The translations under genes were made by a program, and so were the position numbers. The notes below the pieces were generated by a model. It had not been told where the DNA came from and searched no databases. It worked only from the letters and a program-made list of their open reading frames with translations. This document shows positions 50,251 to 61,572 of a stretch of 64,000 bases of DNA, piece by piece (the stretch's first letter is position 1; every line of letters begins with the position of its first letter). The DNA is taken from contig CM057158.1 in assembly GCA_029962745.1 (NCBI GenBank), forward strand, positions 8,737,949 to 8,801,948. Reading direction: 5' to 3'. Source of the DNA: Echinometra lucunter. Its lineage: Eukaryota > Echinodermata > Echinoidea > Camarodonta > Echinometridae.

Positions 50251-50261
50251 TGCTGATCATT

Positions 50262-50450
50262 CATTCATTCATTCATTCAAAATGGTTTATTAGAGATAGG
50301 CCTACTTTCTTCGCGGCAAAACCAAATTACAAACGTTTACTTCAAGGTATTTCAGAAACATAATAGTAAAACACAGTGGGGGCAGTTCTCTAATGATCTA
50401 GCAAGACAAAAAGAAGAACGATGTGATATGCATTTATTGAAAAAAAAAAA
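50262..50450 (-). mobile_element. LINE 3' tail, minus orientation
   Basis: Begins with an ATTC array followed by AAAATGGTTTATTAGAG, the reverse complement of a LINE 3' end; the same opening motif is at 22014. Confidence 0.45.
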
Positions 50451-51090
50451 GTTCAGTGTATACCATGTACTGTATCATTTCCTTCCTCCCAAAATGACTT
50501 TACATTCTATTAGTCACTATTATGTGGGTATACCGGATGAGTCCAAACTACACACCTTATTTGGATGAAAGAATTTAGCTTGTTGTGATTGAACTAAAAT
50601 TTCTTTTCCAGTTGCATACTAAATTCATCAAGCTAGGTACAAATGACTTAATATCAGAGAAAAAAAATAATGAAAACCAAATGTTACATAACGTTAAAAC
50701 ATTGCATACATTCTCTGTATGATGTTTCTGCACGTTTTAGTAATCTTTCCTTTGTCAAAGAAAAAAAAAATCGAAGACATGTAACGATGTAAGCAAGATC
50801 GTTTCATTCTTTTTTGAATGGTCTAGGCCACGAGCGGTGGGAGGGTTCCATGAGAATACGGCCTTAAAATTTGATGATCTCACTAGGAATGAAATAGAAT
50901 TGCGCACGATTTCAAGATTTTAAAAAATCATACACAGAATATACTTAATTCAAGTTTGTTTGTTTGTGTGTTTGTTTGTTTTTTGGTTGTTTGTTTGGGG
51001 TTTTTTGGGGGGGTAAACGCACTACAAGTGGCAGATGAGATTTATTCCAACATTTTTTTTTATATCGCGAAAAGGAAAGGGGGTGTCGTT

Positions 51091-51737
51091 ACACTCTAAA
51101 AACTAAAATGTTAAATCACCATTGAAAAGGGTGGAGGAATGGCTACATTTTCATTTCAGAATGTTAGATTTTAACACACTGCATGGATGCAACACTATAC
51201 ATGCTAGATTCCAACCTTAATACTGTTGAATCCAGCATGTTCAAAGTGTTAATCTATCAATTTGAAAATGTAGTCACTCCTCCACCCTTATAAATGGTGA
51301 TTTAACCCATTCGTGACAGGAATTATTTAAAGCCTAATTTGATCAGCTTTTATTCTTCAAATTGGCAACACCAACATTTTTATTTCATTCCTACATTTTT
51401 CTTATAAAATGTCATGTATCTGAAATGAATATAAATTGACAGAAATTATGATGAGAAGTCAAAAATTTGCCAATTTGCGGGGGAAAACGGTGATTTTAAA
51501 CTTTCTATCACATTGCCAATTTAAGAATTTTAATGCTTATTTTCCTTTTAAAAGTTTTCAGCATCAAACAACAAATATTGACGCAACCAAAATGGGCACA
51601 GTTTGTGTCGAATTTTTTGCTCTTTCTGCTCATGTATTTGGTATGATTTTTAGAGCTTTGCATCAAAAGATATTAGGCCAAACCACAAAATGTGGACCTC
51701 TGTCACGAATGGGTTAACATTTAAGTTTTTAGAGTGT
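51091..51737. mobile_element. Hairpin MITE split by a piggyBac-like insertion
   Basis: The outer ends ACACTCTAAAAACTAAAATG and TTTTTAGAGTGT are inverted, and inner blocks (GGGTGGAGGAATGGCTACAT against TGTAGTCACTCCTCCACCC) pair well. Removing 51302-51713 restores a right arm that matches the left arm in 29 of 30 terminal bases. The ancestral element was about 235 bp. Confidence 0.85.
51306..51713. mobile_element. piggyBac-like MITE at a TTAA site
   Basis: A 408-bp element with perfect 14-bp inverted ends, CCCATTCGTGACAG and CTGTCACGAATGGG, flanked on both sides by TTAA (51302-51305 and 51714-51717). CCC...GGG tips with TTAA duplication are diagnostic of the piggyBac superfamily. There is no transposase; the 93-codon frame inside has no known domain, so it must have been moved in trans. 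Confidence 0.88.
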
Positions 51738-52574
51738 ACCCTGTAACAATGTATGCACATGCCAGAAATATCCCATGTTTAAACACGAGAACCGTTGTTT
51801 GTTTAAGATTGAACTTTCAAATTGACAATGATGACAAAATAATGCGTGAATATGACGAACGTGTCAAATATCAAAATCCTCTTGAACCCGACACTCTTTA
51901 TAGGCTTATCCAAAAAAGGGAATGACGAATGCTTGACAAGAAATGAATTTCCGAGAAAAAAAGATGATCCCCGAAACACAAACGCAAGGTGTCTCAAACA
52001 TCGAATCAATGCAACGTTGCACGTATAGATTTGAAATATTTAAGTTATCAAAAGTGGCATGTTTTTGAGAAAAGTCTATCCAAAGTACTTGGAACGCTAA
52101 CGTGTAGGGTGAAATATTTCTCCCTCATAGCAAAATTTCAGGTTCTTTGAAAAAAAAAATCATTACAAAATAAGTCTTATAGTCGACTTATGAACTAATC
52201 TCTCATTAACAGGCGTATCTCTCTGTTAGGAGTGAGCTATTTTTAAGGTCCTGAAATATTAAAGCTTCTATACATGGCAGATCAGAACGAACATTATTTC
52301 TATATCATAATGGTTAATACTTTTTCATTAAAAAATACGATCTTCATCCATGGACCTACCAGTGAGAAATTTGTAGTGGGATACTTAACCATGCGATTAC
52401 CAGCAAAGTGCGTACAGAGGTTGTATACATGTACTGTATATTATTTCATAGTTATGCATGGTCTTGTAAAAAACATAATTATTCTACTTCATTATGAACT
52501 TCAAAGTACACTCAACTTAAACCTATGCAGGATTTGGCAGCAATCCAACATTTTACAGGAAATTAAATTATCAT
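51738..52574. other. No gene seen (intergenic)
   Basis: AT-rich; open frames up to about 100 codons show no recognisable domain. Confidence 0.4.
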
Positions 52575-52942
52575 TAAAGATATAAAGGTAGTAGTTCTGC
52601 ATCATGAAATTATATTATGAAAGAAACTCTCTCCAAGCAAACGGGATAGGTGCATAGTTTGAGATTTTGGAGAAAGAAATTAAGAAATTGAATCACTTTC
52701 CCAGAAAAAAACATTTTGTAATGCACCCAGAAATGAGTATATGGGACCACACACCAATTTTTTTGGTACAAAAGTTCAGCTATTTCTTGCTATATTTCGG
52801 ATATGAGGGTATCTAAAGAACAAGCTTTATCAGGGAACCTTTCTTCTCTAACAATTTTCCTAACTGCCATAAAATGAATGAGAAAGCTGACATATTCAGT
52901 TTTCACATTTCCCCAAACTCAGAGTCAAGGTTCTCTTTAAAA
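52575..52942 (+). repeat. Dispersed repeat family, copy 3
   Basis: Contains TAGTTCTGCATCATGAAATT, GAAAGAAACTCTCTCCAAGC, AATGAGTATATGGGACCA, ATATGAGGGTATCTAAAG and GGTTCTCTTTAA, in the same order as copies 1 and 2. Confidence 0.6.
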
Positions 52943-53303
52943 ATTAGCAAATTATGTGAACGTATAACATTTTACTTTCTGTTTTTCAATTTGAGAATGA
53001 CGGGTGCCTAAACAGCAACCGTTATCGGGACAGTTATTGTGCGACTATGATGGCACATCGGCCCGATTGGAAACGATTGTAGCTTGTCCTCTGATTGCAG
53101 AAAGACACAAATAACCTTCAGTTTCGATTGAGTTCTTGTTGTCATGTTCATATTTAAAGATAGAACGAATTCTTATAAGACATTGGAAAGCAGTAACTTT
53201 ATTGTATCGTTACGCGTGAATTGTGAATTAGCATGAGGTGTAGTAACTTATAAATTGGAAATGAGAAGTGTTCTTATTGATGGCAGGAAATCATTCACAA
53301 CGG

Positions 53304-54073
53304 TATAGACCAATTTTACCTCCGGTTTATGTATTTGGCCCTCTATCGGCGACGCCATTGCTGCGGTGGGCAAGCGCGCTGACCGCGATTGGCTCTGTGT
53401 ACAAAATGAATGTAAGATATGAGATATGTTCCACTTACTTTATTCTAGATCAATAAAATAAAGTATGGATACATGGGTAGATGAAGTAAGACAATGGTCA
53501 TATCTGACGGATGAAGGTATGATGTATTTTTGTACTTTCGATGGTTTTTCAACTTAGTTTTGTCAGTAAAAATTCGATTGCAGCATAGAAGCCGTAGTAA
53601 ACGGGAGCCCTAAATCTTACCCTGTTTACAAAGTCATGTTTTCACTCATTAAATTTTACGCCAATAATGTTTCTTGACTTCAAAGTCCTTTCTGTTGATG
53701 TTTTTACCCACTGGCGACGAATTCCTTCACATTGCTTACGGAAACCTGTGTAGGGAGTACGGCTTCTCACACAAACAGGCTTCATGAGTCAAAAGCGAGT
53801 GAATTTCGCACTCAGTTAGCTTCCAATTTTTTAACTTTCTCTAATTCTTGTGACATTTGAGCACTGCACAGCTGCGACCTGAACTTCCCTGATAATTTCT
53901 CATTGCAAATATTAAAATAAATCTGCATATACTGGTCAAAATAGACAAAAAATCGAACGAATGTACATAACGCGCTATTGACTTGTGTACTATAAAAGTT
54001 GGAGCGCCCACCGCAGTATGTCGAACTGTGTCGAACAGTCTGCTGCCCTCTTGCGTTGTAAAATTGGTCCATA
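53304..54073. mobile_element. 770-bp element with long imperfect terminal inverted repeats
   Basis: TATAGACCAATTTTAC at the left is inverted as GTAAAATTGGTCCATA at the right (one mismatch), and CTGCGGTGGGC (53361-53371) is inverted as GCCCACCGCAG (54006-54016) at exactly the same 68-bp distance from the ends. The sequence between these anchors has diverged. The interior shows no transposase. Superfamily unassigned; no target duplication found. Confidence 0.65.
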
Positions 54074-54490
54074 GCAGAATGTTCATTTCCTTGCTATTTG
54101 GAAATAGGGGCAGCAATCGTGGGGATGGTAGGGGAGGGAATAATCATGGGATTATTTGTATAACCCTTGCATCATGCATAATTCGGGTCTCAAGTTTTGC
54201 TTTGTTTTGTTCCTTTCTGCTTTATGATTGCAGTCTTCTTCATCTCCTCTTTCGTTTTTTTCTACCTTTTCCTTTCTTTACATCAACTCTCTAAAAGGTT
54301 TAATCAAAATCATTTTGTAATAAACTCGCCCCCCCCCCCCCGCCCAAGAAAAATGGACTTGATTGGTTTTTAACGAACGGAGATTAGATAAGAATATTTT
54401 TTCCATTTATGCAATCTGTTTAAACAATCAAATAGACATGATAGATTTTACTGTGTAAGCAGAAAGCTTGCTTTAATCAAATTACTGATA

Positions 54491-54670
54491 ATCAGTGGTG
54501 AACAGTGGTCTCGCAACTGGGAGTACCCAGATTTGAAACCAAGTGGATGCAGTGCCCTTCGGTAAGGCATGAATCCTCATTAACAAGTCCCCCGAGGAGG
54601 ATTTAAAGCTGTTGGTTCCCTGGTTGCTTATTTAAAAGGAAACTTTTGGCAGTCAGGTAAAATAACTCAC
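54491..54670 (+). mobile_element. tRNA-derived SINE, GTGGCTCAGTGGTAGAGC family, 5'-worn copy
   Basis: The head retains CAGTGGTCTCGCAACTGGGA and a damaged box B (CAGATTTGAAACC). The body matches the 26452 copy: AACAAGTCCCCCGAGGAGGA, AAAGCTGTTGGTTCCCTGG, GGCAGTCAGGTAAAATAACT. Confidence 0.7.
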
Positions 54671-55305
54671 CAGTTAACCCATTCTAGCCCATTATTAGCA
54701 TATTTTTTAAAGATGAATTAATGACTGCGATACACTGAAAAGAAGGTTACTGCTTAACAAACAAAATTTTTATATGTTTTCACTTCCCCTTTCTTTTTCT
54801 CTTTTTCTTCTTCCTCTTCTCCTTCGTTTTCTCTTTCTTTTTTCCCTCTCCCTCTCCCCGTGCCTCTCACATAATCATATTTTATTGCAATGAAATTCAG
54901 CGAAGCTACCTCATTTATCTCTCTCTCTTTTTTTTTTATAGTAATTAGGCATTTCACAAAATATTCAGCGCAACGTGGCGAATGAGGAATGACGTATATC
55001 AACATTAAACAGTGTTGTATAAAATTGCAAGTCACAAGCACAGAAATCTCCAATTATTGTTGAATTTCGGTATACTCCCACAAGTTTTCGTAACCGGTAT
55101 AATATATTTCTGATAATAGGCGTGGCCTAACGAATAAAAGCGCACTCACGTACTGACTTAACACATTATTATTAGTCACAAAATCGTATCGAATGCCCGC
55201 ATACTTTGTATTACGGGTAGATATCGTTGCATACGCAAGAATTCCAGACACGAGCGCTCACTCAGTGGCTAGCAGTTACCATCCGAAGCATCGTTGTGAA
55301 TGAGG

Positions 55306-55431
55306 ATATAAATATGCTGTGACTGCGCTAATGGGCTATACAAGGAAATAATCAAGCATCGTATAAACAATCTATTAACGCCGTGCGAAGATATTTGAGA
55401 GATCTTAGTAAACCCTAGACTAAGCCAAAAG
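55306..55431 (+). promoter_or_regulatory. Candidate TATA box and 5' UTR of the CAP gene
   Basis: A TATA-like motif, GGATATAAATATG, lies at 55305-55317, about 115 bases upstream of the CAP start codon. If used, transcription would begin near 55337-55345 and leave a 5' UTR of about 90 nt. This rests on motif and spacing only; no initiator is obvious. Confidence 0.35.
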
Positions 55432-55875
55432 ATGTCCATCTTTGGAAGAACTATGTCGTGTTTGACTTTATGCTGCAGCACAGCATTGCTGGTTACCATG
55501 GTCTCCTTCCCAGCGGTTTGGGGGAGAGATATGGGGGAGAATGGAGTATTTGAGGACTCCAGCAAGGCACTTTTCTTTAGGGACAGCCACGATGCGATGT
55601 CAACCCAAGGAGGGATCCATAAAGTCGGACGGGATACCATCATCGACATCAGTAAGCGTGAGGTCGTCTCGGAGAGGACGTCATCATCGTCGTCGTCATC
55701 GGTTATCAATGCTGGTGGTGAGAGGATGAGGAGGAGTGGTGATGGTGCAGTCCATAGTAGGAGCAGACGATCGGTACCATCAGACTTCACCGCCGATGAT
55801 GCGATCGCTATCGTTGCTAAGCACAACGAAGGAAGGGGTATGGTCGACCCGGAGGCTGCTAACATGAAAACTATG
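55432..55875 (+). CDS. Secreted CAP-superfamily protein (CRISP/PI16/GLIPR-like), coding exon 1
   Basis: This exon encodes the N-terminal 148 residues of a secreted CAP (SCP/TAPS) protein. Residues 1-31 form a signal peptide with a hydrophobic core (about 11-29). A charged propeptide follows with a seven-Ser run at 84-90, then a furin-type site R110-S-R-R113. From about residue 118 the start of the CAP domain is visible: KHNEGRGMVDPEAANMKTM fits the family pattern HNxxRxxVxP (H131, N132, R135, V138, P140) followed by the A-x-N-M motif. The exon ends at ATG followed by donor GTAAGA, just before the position where family members continue with Trp-Asp. An in-frame TGA 36 nt upstream and A at -3 support the ATG; an alternative in-frame ATG is codon 8. 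The catalytic-like cavity residues and cysteines lie in exons I could not find before 64000. CAP proteins act outside the cell in defence, reproduction, venom and proteolysis control; the role here is unknown. Confidence 0.78.
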
Positions 55876-56197
55876 GTAAGATAATGTAGATAGAACAGAG
55901 AGAGAGATAGAATGAGGGGGGGGGGGGGGGGGAGTCTTCTTGGATTTTTTCCAATGCCCTTTAAAGTCATTTTATGGAGTACATAATGTAAACATCAATA
56001 TAAACATAACATGTTTTTCTGTATAGCATCATTTTCATAGAATATGTTCCCATAAGGTGCTGTAAGAACTTTAAATATTCATTAAAAGAGACATTATAGA
56101 CGTAGAGGTCATTTTCTTCCCTATACTTCCCTTTTTCTTGAATTGTGATATTCCAGATAAAAATTATCATGAATATAGAGATTACATTCTTCCCTTT

Positions 56198-56243
<46 letters not shown>

Positions 56244-56297
56244 CCTCTATGATATATTTCCTTTTTTTCAAAGAAGTTAGGAATCCTTTGATATAAC

Positions 56298-56327
56298 CAG
56301 GGAAATGTGATTAATCACATTTCCCTG
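56298..56327. mobile_element. 30-bp perfect palindrome flanked by a 7-bp duplication
   Basis: The segment starts CAGGGAAATGTGATT and continues as its exact reverse complement, ending CCCTG. ATATAAC flanks it on both sides (56291-56297 and 56328-56334). CAGGG...CCCTG tips with a 7-8 bp duplication fit a hAT-like element reduced to its two ends. Confidence 0.6.
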
Positions 56328-58378
56328 ATATAACTCAAGCTCATGCCGTTGTATTAGTTCGTGTTTTGTAATGAGGAAATGTGAAACAAAGGATGCCTTA
56401 ACTAAACAGAATAGGCTAAGCATTAGGAGACCAGATTAGGAATATTGTGGAGGGTTGATATATGAGTATGCTTAATACGAGAACAAATTATTTATGGTTT
56501 TTTGAGAAGAAGAAGCAGCACACAGGGTGGAAAATGTGCTCTAATGAAAAAAAAAGATTTGTTTGAATAGGACATCATATCAAATTTATGGCTGCATGGC
56601 ATGAGGAACTAAGCATTTAAAATGATGGAGTGAGTGAAACTGATGCAAATCTTAAGTCTTAGATTTTCAAGTGATTATCAAGAATATTTAAGCATATAGA
56701 TGAAGTAATCATTACTTAAACCAAACATTAGTCAAAGGCGGAAACACGGGACCTTTTAAGTACCACTGATAAACATGGTGAACAGATATCATTTTTCTTA
56801 CGTGTGCTTATAGCATAATCTATATACCAAAATGCTTTGGAGATTAATTTTGCTGTCCATTTTATTGTTATTATCATTTGGTTTGGCGTCACCTGTGCCT
56901 GGGAGGCGAAAAGCGAACTGAATCACTGTAACCCTCAGGTCTCTCCTCCCGATATCACTGATTCACTGTTTGGGCCGGGGGTGTGCAGGTGGACCACATT
57001 CACCGGGGTTCCCCCTACTCTTATACGAATAGTGCAGTGGGATCTTTAACGTGCAAAGGTGGTGACGTTTTGACATAAACTAAGCTGTGTTGGTTAATAT
57101 ACAGATTTGTCGCATTTTTGTGTGTGTGTGGTTTGGGGTTTTTTGTTGTTGTTAATGTTGTTGTTGTGTTTTTGCATTGCTCGCATGCTTTAGATGGAAT
57201 ATACTTCGCATTATCGTCAAAACATTTTTTTTTAGGAATGGCGAACGCAATCGTTCAAACATCAGTGTGAAGAGGGTTCTCCATTTTTATCTTCAGTATA
57301 AAAAAAACTGAGAGCCTTCGGCTTTTCTATTTTCCCCTGAATGTCTTTTAAGAATCTCCCGCGAATGACTCATCAAGTCTCATGAGTATGTCTTCTCTGG
57401 TTAGTCATCCACCGGGGAAAAAAAAATGATGATACTCCTTATATCACTGATTACTTACTTGCTCTTGATTAAGGCTCGTTTAGACATGTAGCGGTAAACC
57501 TCTTCAAAATAAAACCGCGTCGGTTTTAGTATACTCATGACAAGCGAGGATGAGTGCATGACTCACCGAAGGACATACGCGTATTCCTTACCTGAATGTA
57601 TGTGTTGTTCAAGGATACAATTCAATTGGGTTCATTTCCATAATAACGTTTATTAATACACGCATAAACATTATTTTTTACATACATAATTTCAGATAGT
57701 CAAAAGAAAATATCAACCAATGCTTGATTAAATTCTCTCCGAAGAATAGTTAAAAAATGGGAGGATCAGCGGGTAAACGTACGTACGTGCTTAGAAATGA
57801 GATTCTGTTTGATTACTGTCAAGTAATGTCACACAAGGTCATTCATTGTAACATTTCATTATATTTGACTCAGGCAACCATTTCATTATTAGATCGAGTC
57901 TAAAACTGTCATTCATTTGACTGCTAGTTGAGTTCGATGCTGTGATAAATTGGGGCACATCGAACAGATCACCGAAGCCAATGCAAATGGTTTCATGTGT
58001 CGAGCGCTCCCAAGTTTCTTCCTCATTATTTTGTATTCTCATGATTTTCAAGGTGCATAATAATTGTGCCAGCAGTTTTTCTTGTTGCTGTTTTTCGTTT
58101 TTTTTTTTTTTAGGGGAGGGGGGTGGGGTGCCTAGGAGCTTGTATCCACAACATTGCGTAGAGAATGATACATTACTGTAGCAACCATGGCCGATTTTAT
58201 GTTTCTAGTAATGACCTGGAAGGTACATTGATGAGGAAAATTAACTGCAGAGCACAATGGAGATTTTTGATGACTATGTACTTTCTTTCCTCCAATCGAC
58301 AGAAGTGCTAATACTGGAAGGTTCGATAATGCATCTTCGTACTTGTGACGTTCATTATTCAACAATTTTATTGGCAGA

Positions 58379-58490
58379 TATTTTCTTTTCTTTTCTTTTC
58401 TTTCTTTCTTTCTTTCTTTCTTTATTAATTAATTAATTAATTAATTAATTAATTAATTTATTTATTTATTTATTTATTTATTTATTTCCT
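58379..58490. repeat. TTTC / TTAA / TTTA compound tetranucleotide array
   Basis: Three successive tetranucleotide arrays in phase. Confidence 0.92.
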
Positions 58491-58652
58491 TATTTTCTTC
58501 CCTCCTGTCTTCCCCCCTTTTTTTCATTTTTTCATCTGCTGTCTATACTGGCAATTGATTCCAATCAACGAAAAGACTTTAAAGTGTAGCTATCAAAGTT
58601 CCATTCATCTTGTCTTTGCATGGTTGCCAGGGAATTTGTATCATAGAGACCT

Positions 58653-58800
58653 GGTCCCCGTTTCATAAAACTTGTCATCATTAATAAGTTGCAGTAACTG
58701 TTATAAGCTACTGAAATCCTAGCATCTGATTGGCTGAGAGCAAATTTGTTATGAAAATGTGGCCGTTGTTACTGATAACAAGTTTTATGGAAAGGGGCCA
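58653..58800. mobile_element. Hairpin MITE with GATTGGCTGAGAGC core
   Basis: The ends GGTCCCCGTTTCATAAAACT and ACAAGTTTTATGGAAAGGGGCC-type sequence are inverted. The centre AACTGTTATAAGCTACTGAA and GATTGGCTGAGAGCAAATTT is nearly identical to the element at 12322, while the flanking arms differ. Confidence 0.8.
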
Positions 58801-58961
58801 AGGTCTTATCCACGACATTAGAAGTCACCCGTGTCGAATGTTACATTGCCTTCAATCATGTAAATTATTTTTTTCTGACTTGAATATCATTCTTTTCTGG
58901 TAACGGACTAGAAAGAGGGATGGAAGATTGACACCAAGGACATGGGGTGGAAAATATCATT

Positions 58962-58968
58962 TAAATAT

Positions 58969-59031
<63 letters not shown>

Positions 59032-59050
59032 TTCATTTATTCATTTATTC
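58962..59050. repeat. TTTA tetranucleotide array
   Basis: About 20 TTTA units with TTCA variants at the end. Confidence 0.93.
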
Positions 59051-59464
59051 ATTTTGTCTTATTCATTTTTATACTACAGGGTCGGCCTGTGCAGTTATGC
59101 AAAACTGCTTTTTAAACTCGCTCTGCGGTTTAACAAATACATAAGTTAGGTAACATTGTAAAATACAAAAATGGAGAGTGCATAAATGGTATTGTTAAAT
59201 GTAGATACATGAATAGCACTGTTATGATTCTACTGTATCACGATTTAAGGCTTTACATAGTTTTTTTTTTTTTTTACACTTACAAGTACTCTCATCATTA
59301 TGGGAAGTGGGATTGCTCAATCATCAAACAACTCATTTTTAATGCATACGTTGTAGTCTTAAAGTATTCTCACGAAGGCTTGTAGCCTTTGTGCCTGATT
59401 TCCGGTAAATCATTAACTGCAGTATGGATACTCACTTTTTTGTGTGTATGTTAGTTTAGTTCTG

Positions 59465-59469
<5 letters not shown>

Positions 59470-59540
<71 letters not shown>
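59470..59540. repeat. TC microsatellite, about 70 bp
   Basis: An uninterrupted TC array, the longest in the window, just upstream of a LINE tail. Confidence 0.95.
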
Positions 59541-59542
<2 letters not shown>

Positions 59543-59582
59543 GTTTGTTAGTTTTCTGTTTCAGTCTTTATAATTTCTGCTT

Positions 59583-59780
59583 CTAGGACCCCATGGAAGA
59601 ACAGTCACGTCCTTGTTGACATGACTGAACTGGGTGTCCTTCCGTTTTCATATTTGTATCTTTGTATATATTACGTTTGTTTAATTCTTGTGGATTTTGT
59701 GTTTGTATTTCTATTGTATATATTATGTTATTTGTTACTTGAATTCGGAGAATAAAATCAATCAAAATCAATCAAAGAAA
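59583..59780 (+). mobile_element. LINE 3' end (CR1/L2-like)
   Basis: CCCCATGGAAGAACAGTCACG, a T-rich 3' UTR, then TTCGGAGAATAAAATCAATC and tandem AATCAATCA units. The arrangement fits the 3' terminus of a truncated CR1/L2-type element; the reverse-transcriptase domain is absent. Confidence 0.6.
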
Positions 59781-61517
59781 CGTTCGAAATGTATAATAAA
59801 TTAATGCGTAAATGCATAGTACGGGTAATTTATTTTCTCACATTCATCCCGTCATAATAGGGTTTGAAGAGATCTATTGTGTGTTCTCAGTTTTGTTCAT
59901 TAAAGATTCCTTATTTCATGTATTTTCCTACGTCAAATACATGCATGTGATGTACTGTTGTTCTGCATGTGCAACATAATGATCCATGAATGTCGTTCCT
60001 ATCATTATGCTTTCATGTCTATGATAATGAGCTGAAACTTCCGACAAGAGAATCGAAAATGAATCATCGCTATTATATTTAAGAAATATATGTTCCTCTT
60101 TCTCTATTAAAAATCACTGGTAATTGTTACAAAGTTTGTGGACGCACTTATAATTTTTGAATAAAAAATGTTCATTAAAATATTAATAAACACAGTATCA
60201 AGTCCACTGGTACCAATGAATGTACTAATAGTGCAGATGGGGGGTCTGTTGGACTCCACCTGATGATGTTTTGAATTGTGCATTAAATTGAGCCCCACCC
60301 AAAGCCCACCCCTCTCCACAATGTAAAATCGTGCAATGCTAATACCTTTTTATTATGCGTCAAATTTTGTCTTAATTCTTCATTTCTTGAATAATTCCTT
60401 TAGGGTACCAGATTGTTTGTTTGAAGAATGTTAAATGACAATAATTTGATTAATTTGCATTTTTTAAGTCTCCCACTGCGAACAAAATGAATGAATGCCC
60501 TTGTTTCCGACATGACTTACCAGATTTCCTGATGTAAGCCACGTGCACATTCAATGACATTCAAAGACATGTATGCCGTATAAAAATATATATAAATGTA
60601 GTAGAAAGGTAGACAACGGGCCACGGTTTAGATTATTAATCGCATTTTTATTCATCAATAATGAATAACCGTATAGGATGCTGAGAGAAAACATGTTACG
60701 GGTTATTCGTGCTCCAACGAAAAAAATGGAACTGGAGAAGAATGATGGCTACGAGAAGGAAATGAAATAAAAATCCATAATGTAAACATGCTACTATGAA
60801 AACCATTGTTCATTACTTTAAATGGAAGCAGCAATATCCTGATCTAGGTGCATGCCAGTTTAACATTTTTTGTTTGTTTGTTTTTTGTTGATAGGATGGA
60901 GCATAATCATGACAGGTGAATTTCAAGTAATATGAATTGCAAAAATCAATCTAACATATAAGGTAAAACGTACACTGAAAAAAGTCTTAAAGAAAGACTA
61001 AACGTTTTGGATAAAGAAACGCAACTGGAATTCATTATTGTTTTTACTAATTATTCCATTTCTTTTATAAGTCCATAAAAGCGAAACATTTATTTATGAA
61101 AGCAATGATTCATCACAATATTTTGCTCTTATTCACACTGTTATATTGTACATGCATGTTTCTTTAGATTTATATGCAGTTGCAAACACAGGTATATTAT
61201 GCATAGACCCTTATTGTAGGTGCATATCAGTTGTGTCCAGGGATCGCAACAAGGAAAATGGCATACAGCCTGGTAGCATATAAGCTCTTGAGTCTTTCTA
61301 GTTGGTATGATTATTGATCCGAACTGATAATACAAGGCCAGCATCTATCCACTCACCCGGCGTTATATATGGCGCTATTAATACGAGTAATTCATAATTT
61401 ATCTAGCTCTTGCTGGAGGCATCTTAATGAGGAGGAATGGAATGAGAGAGCTGCAAGGAGAGTGAGTTGGAGAGGGCAGGAGGAGGAAAAGGAGGGGGAG
61501 AAAGGAAGAGAGGGAGA

Positions 61518-61572
<55 letters not shown>

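Larger units (their letters stand above)
55876..58652 (+). other. First intron of the CAP gene; no exon seen
   Basis: Starts at the donor GTAAGA. Contains a G run at 55917-55932, a TC array at 56203-56241, the 30-bp palindrome at 56298, and a GC-richer fragment near 56900-57060 (GTGGGATCTTTAACGTGCAA), which resembles a dispersed repeat seen in marine invertebrates (from memory). No Trp-Asp start of CAP exon 2 was recognised. Confidence 0.45.

Noticed and set aside
53812..54116. Minus-strand frames of 86 and 91 codons
   Set aside because: They lie over the right end of the 770-bp inverted-repeat element and have no transposase or other domain.
55269..55970. 233-codon minus-strand open frame
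   Set aside because: It is the antisense of the CAP exon, kept open by the codon use of that exon; it shows no domain, and the plus strand has signal peptide, RSRR, CAP motif and splice donor.
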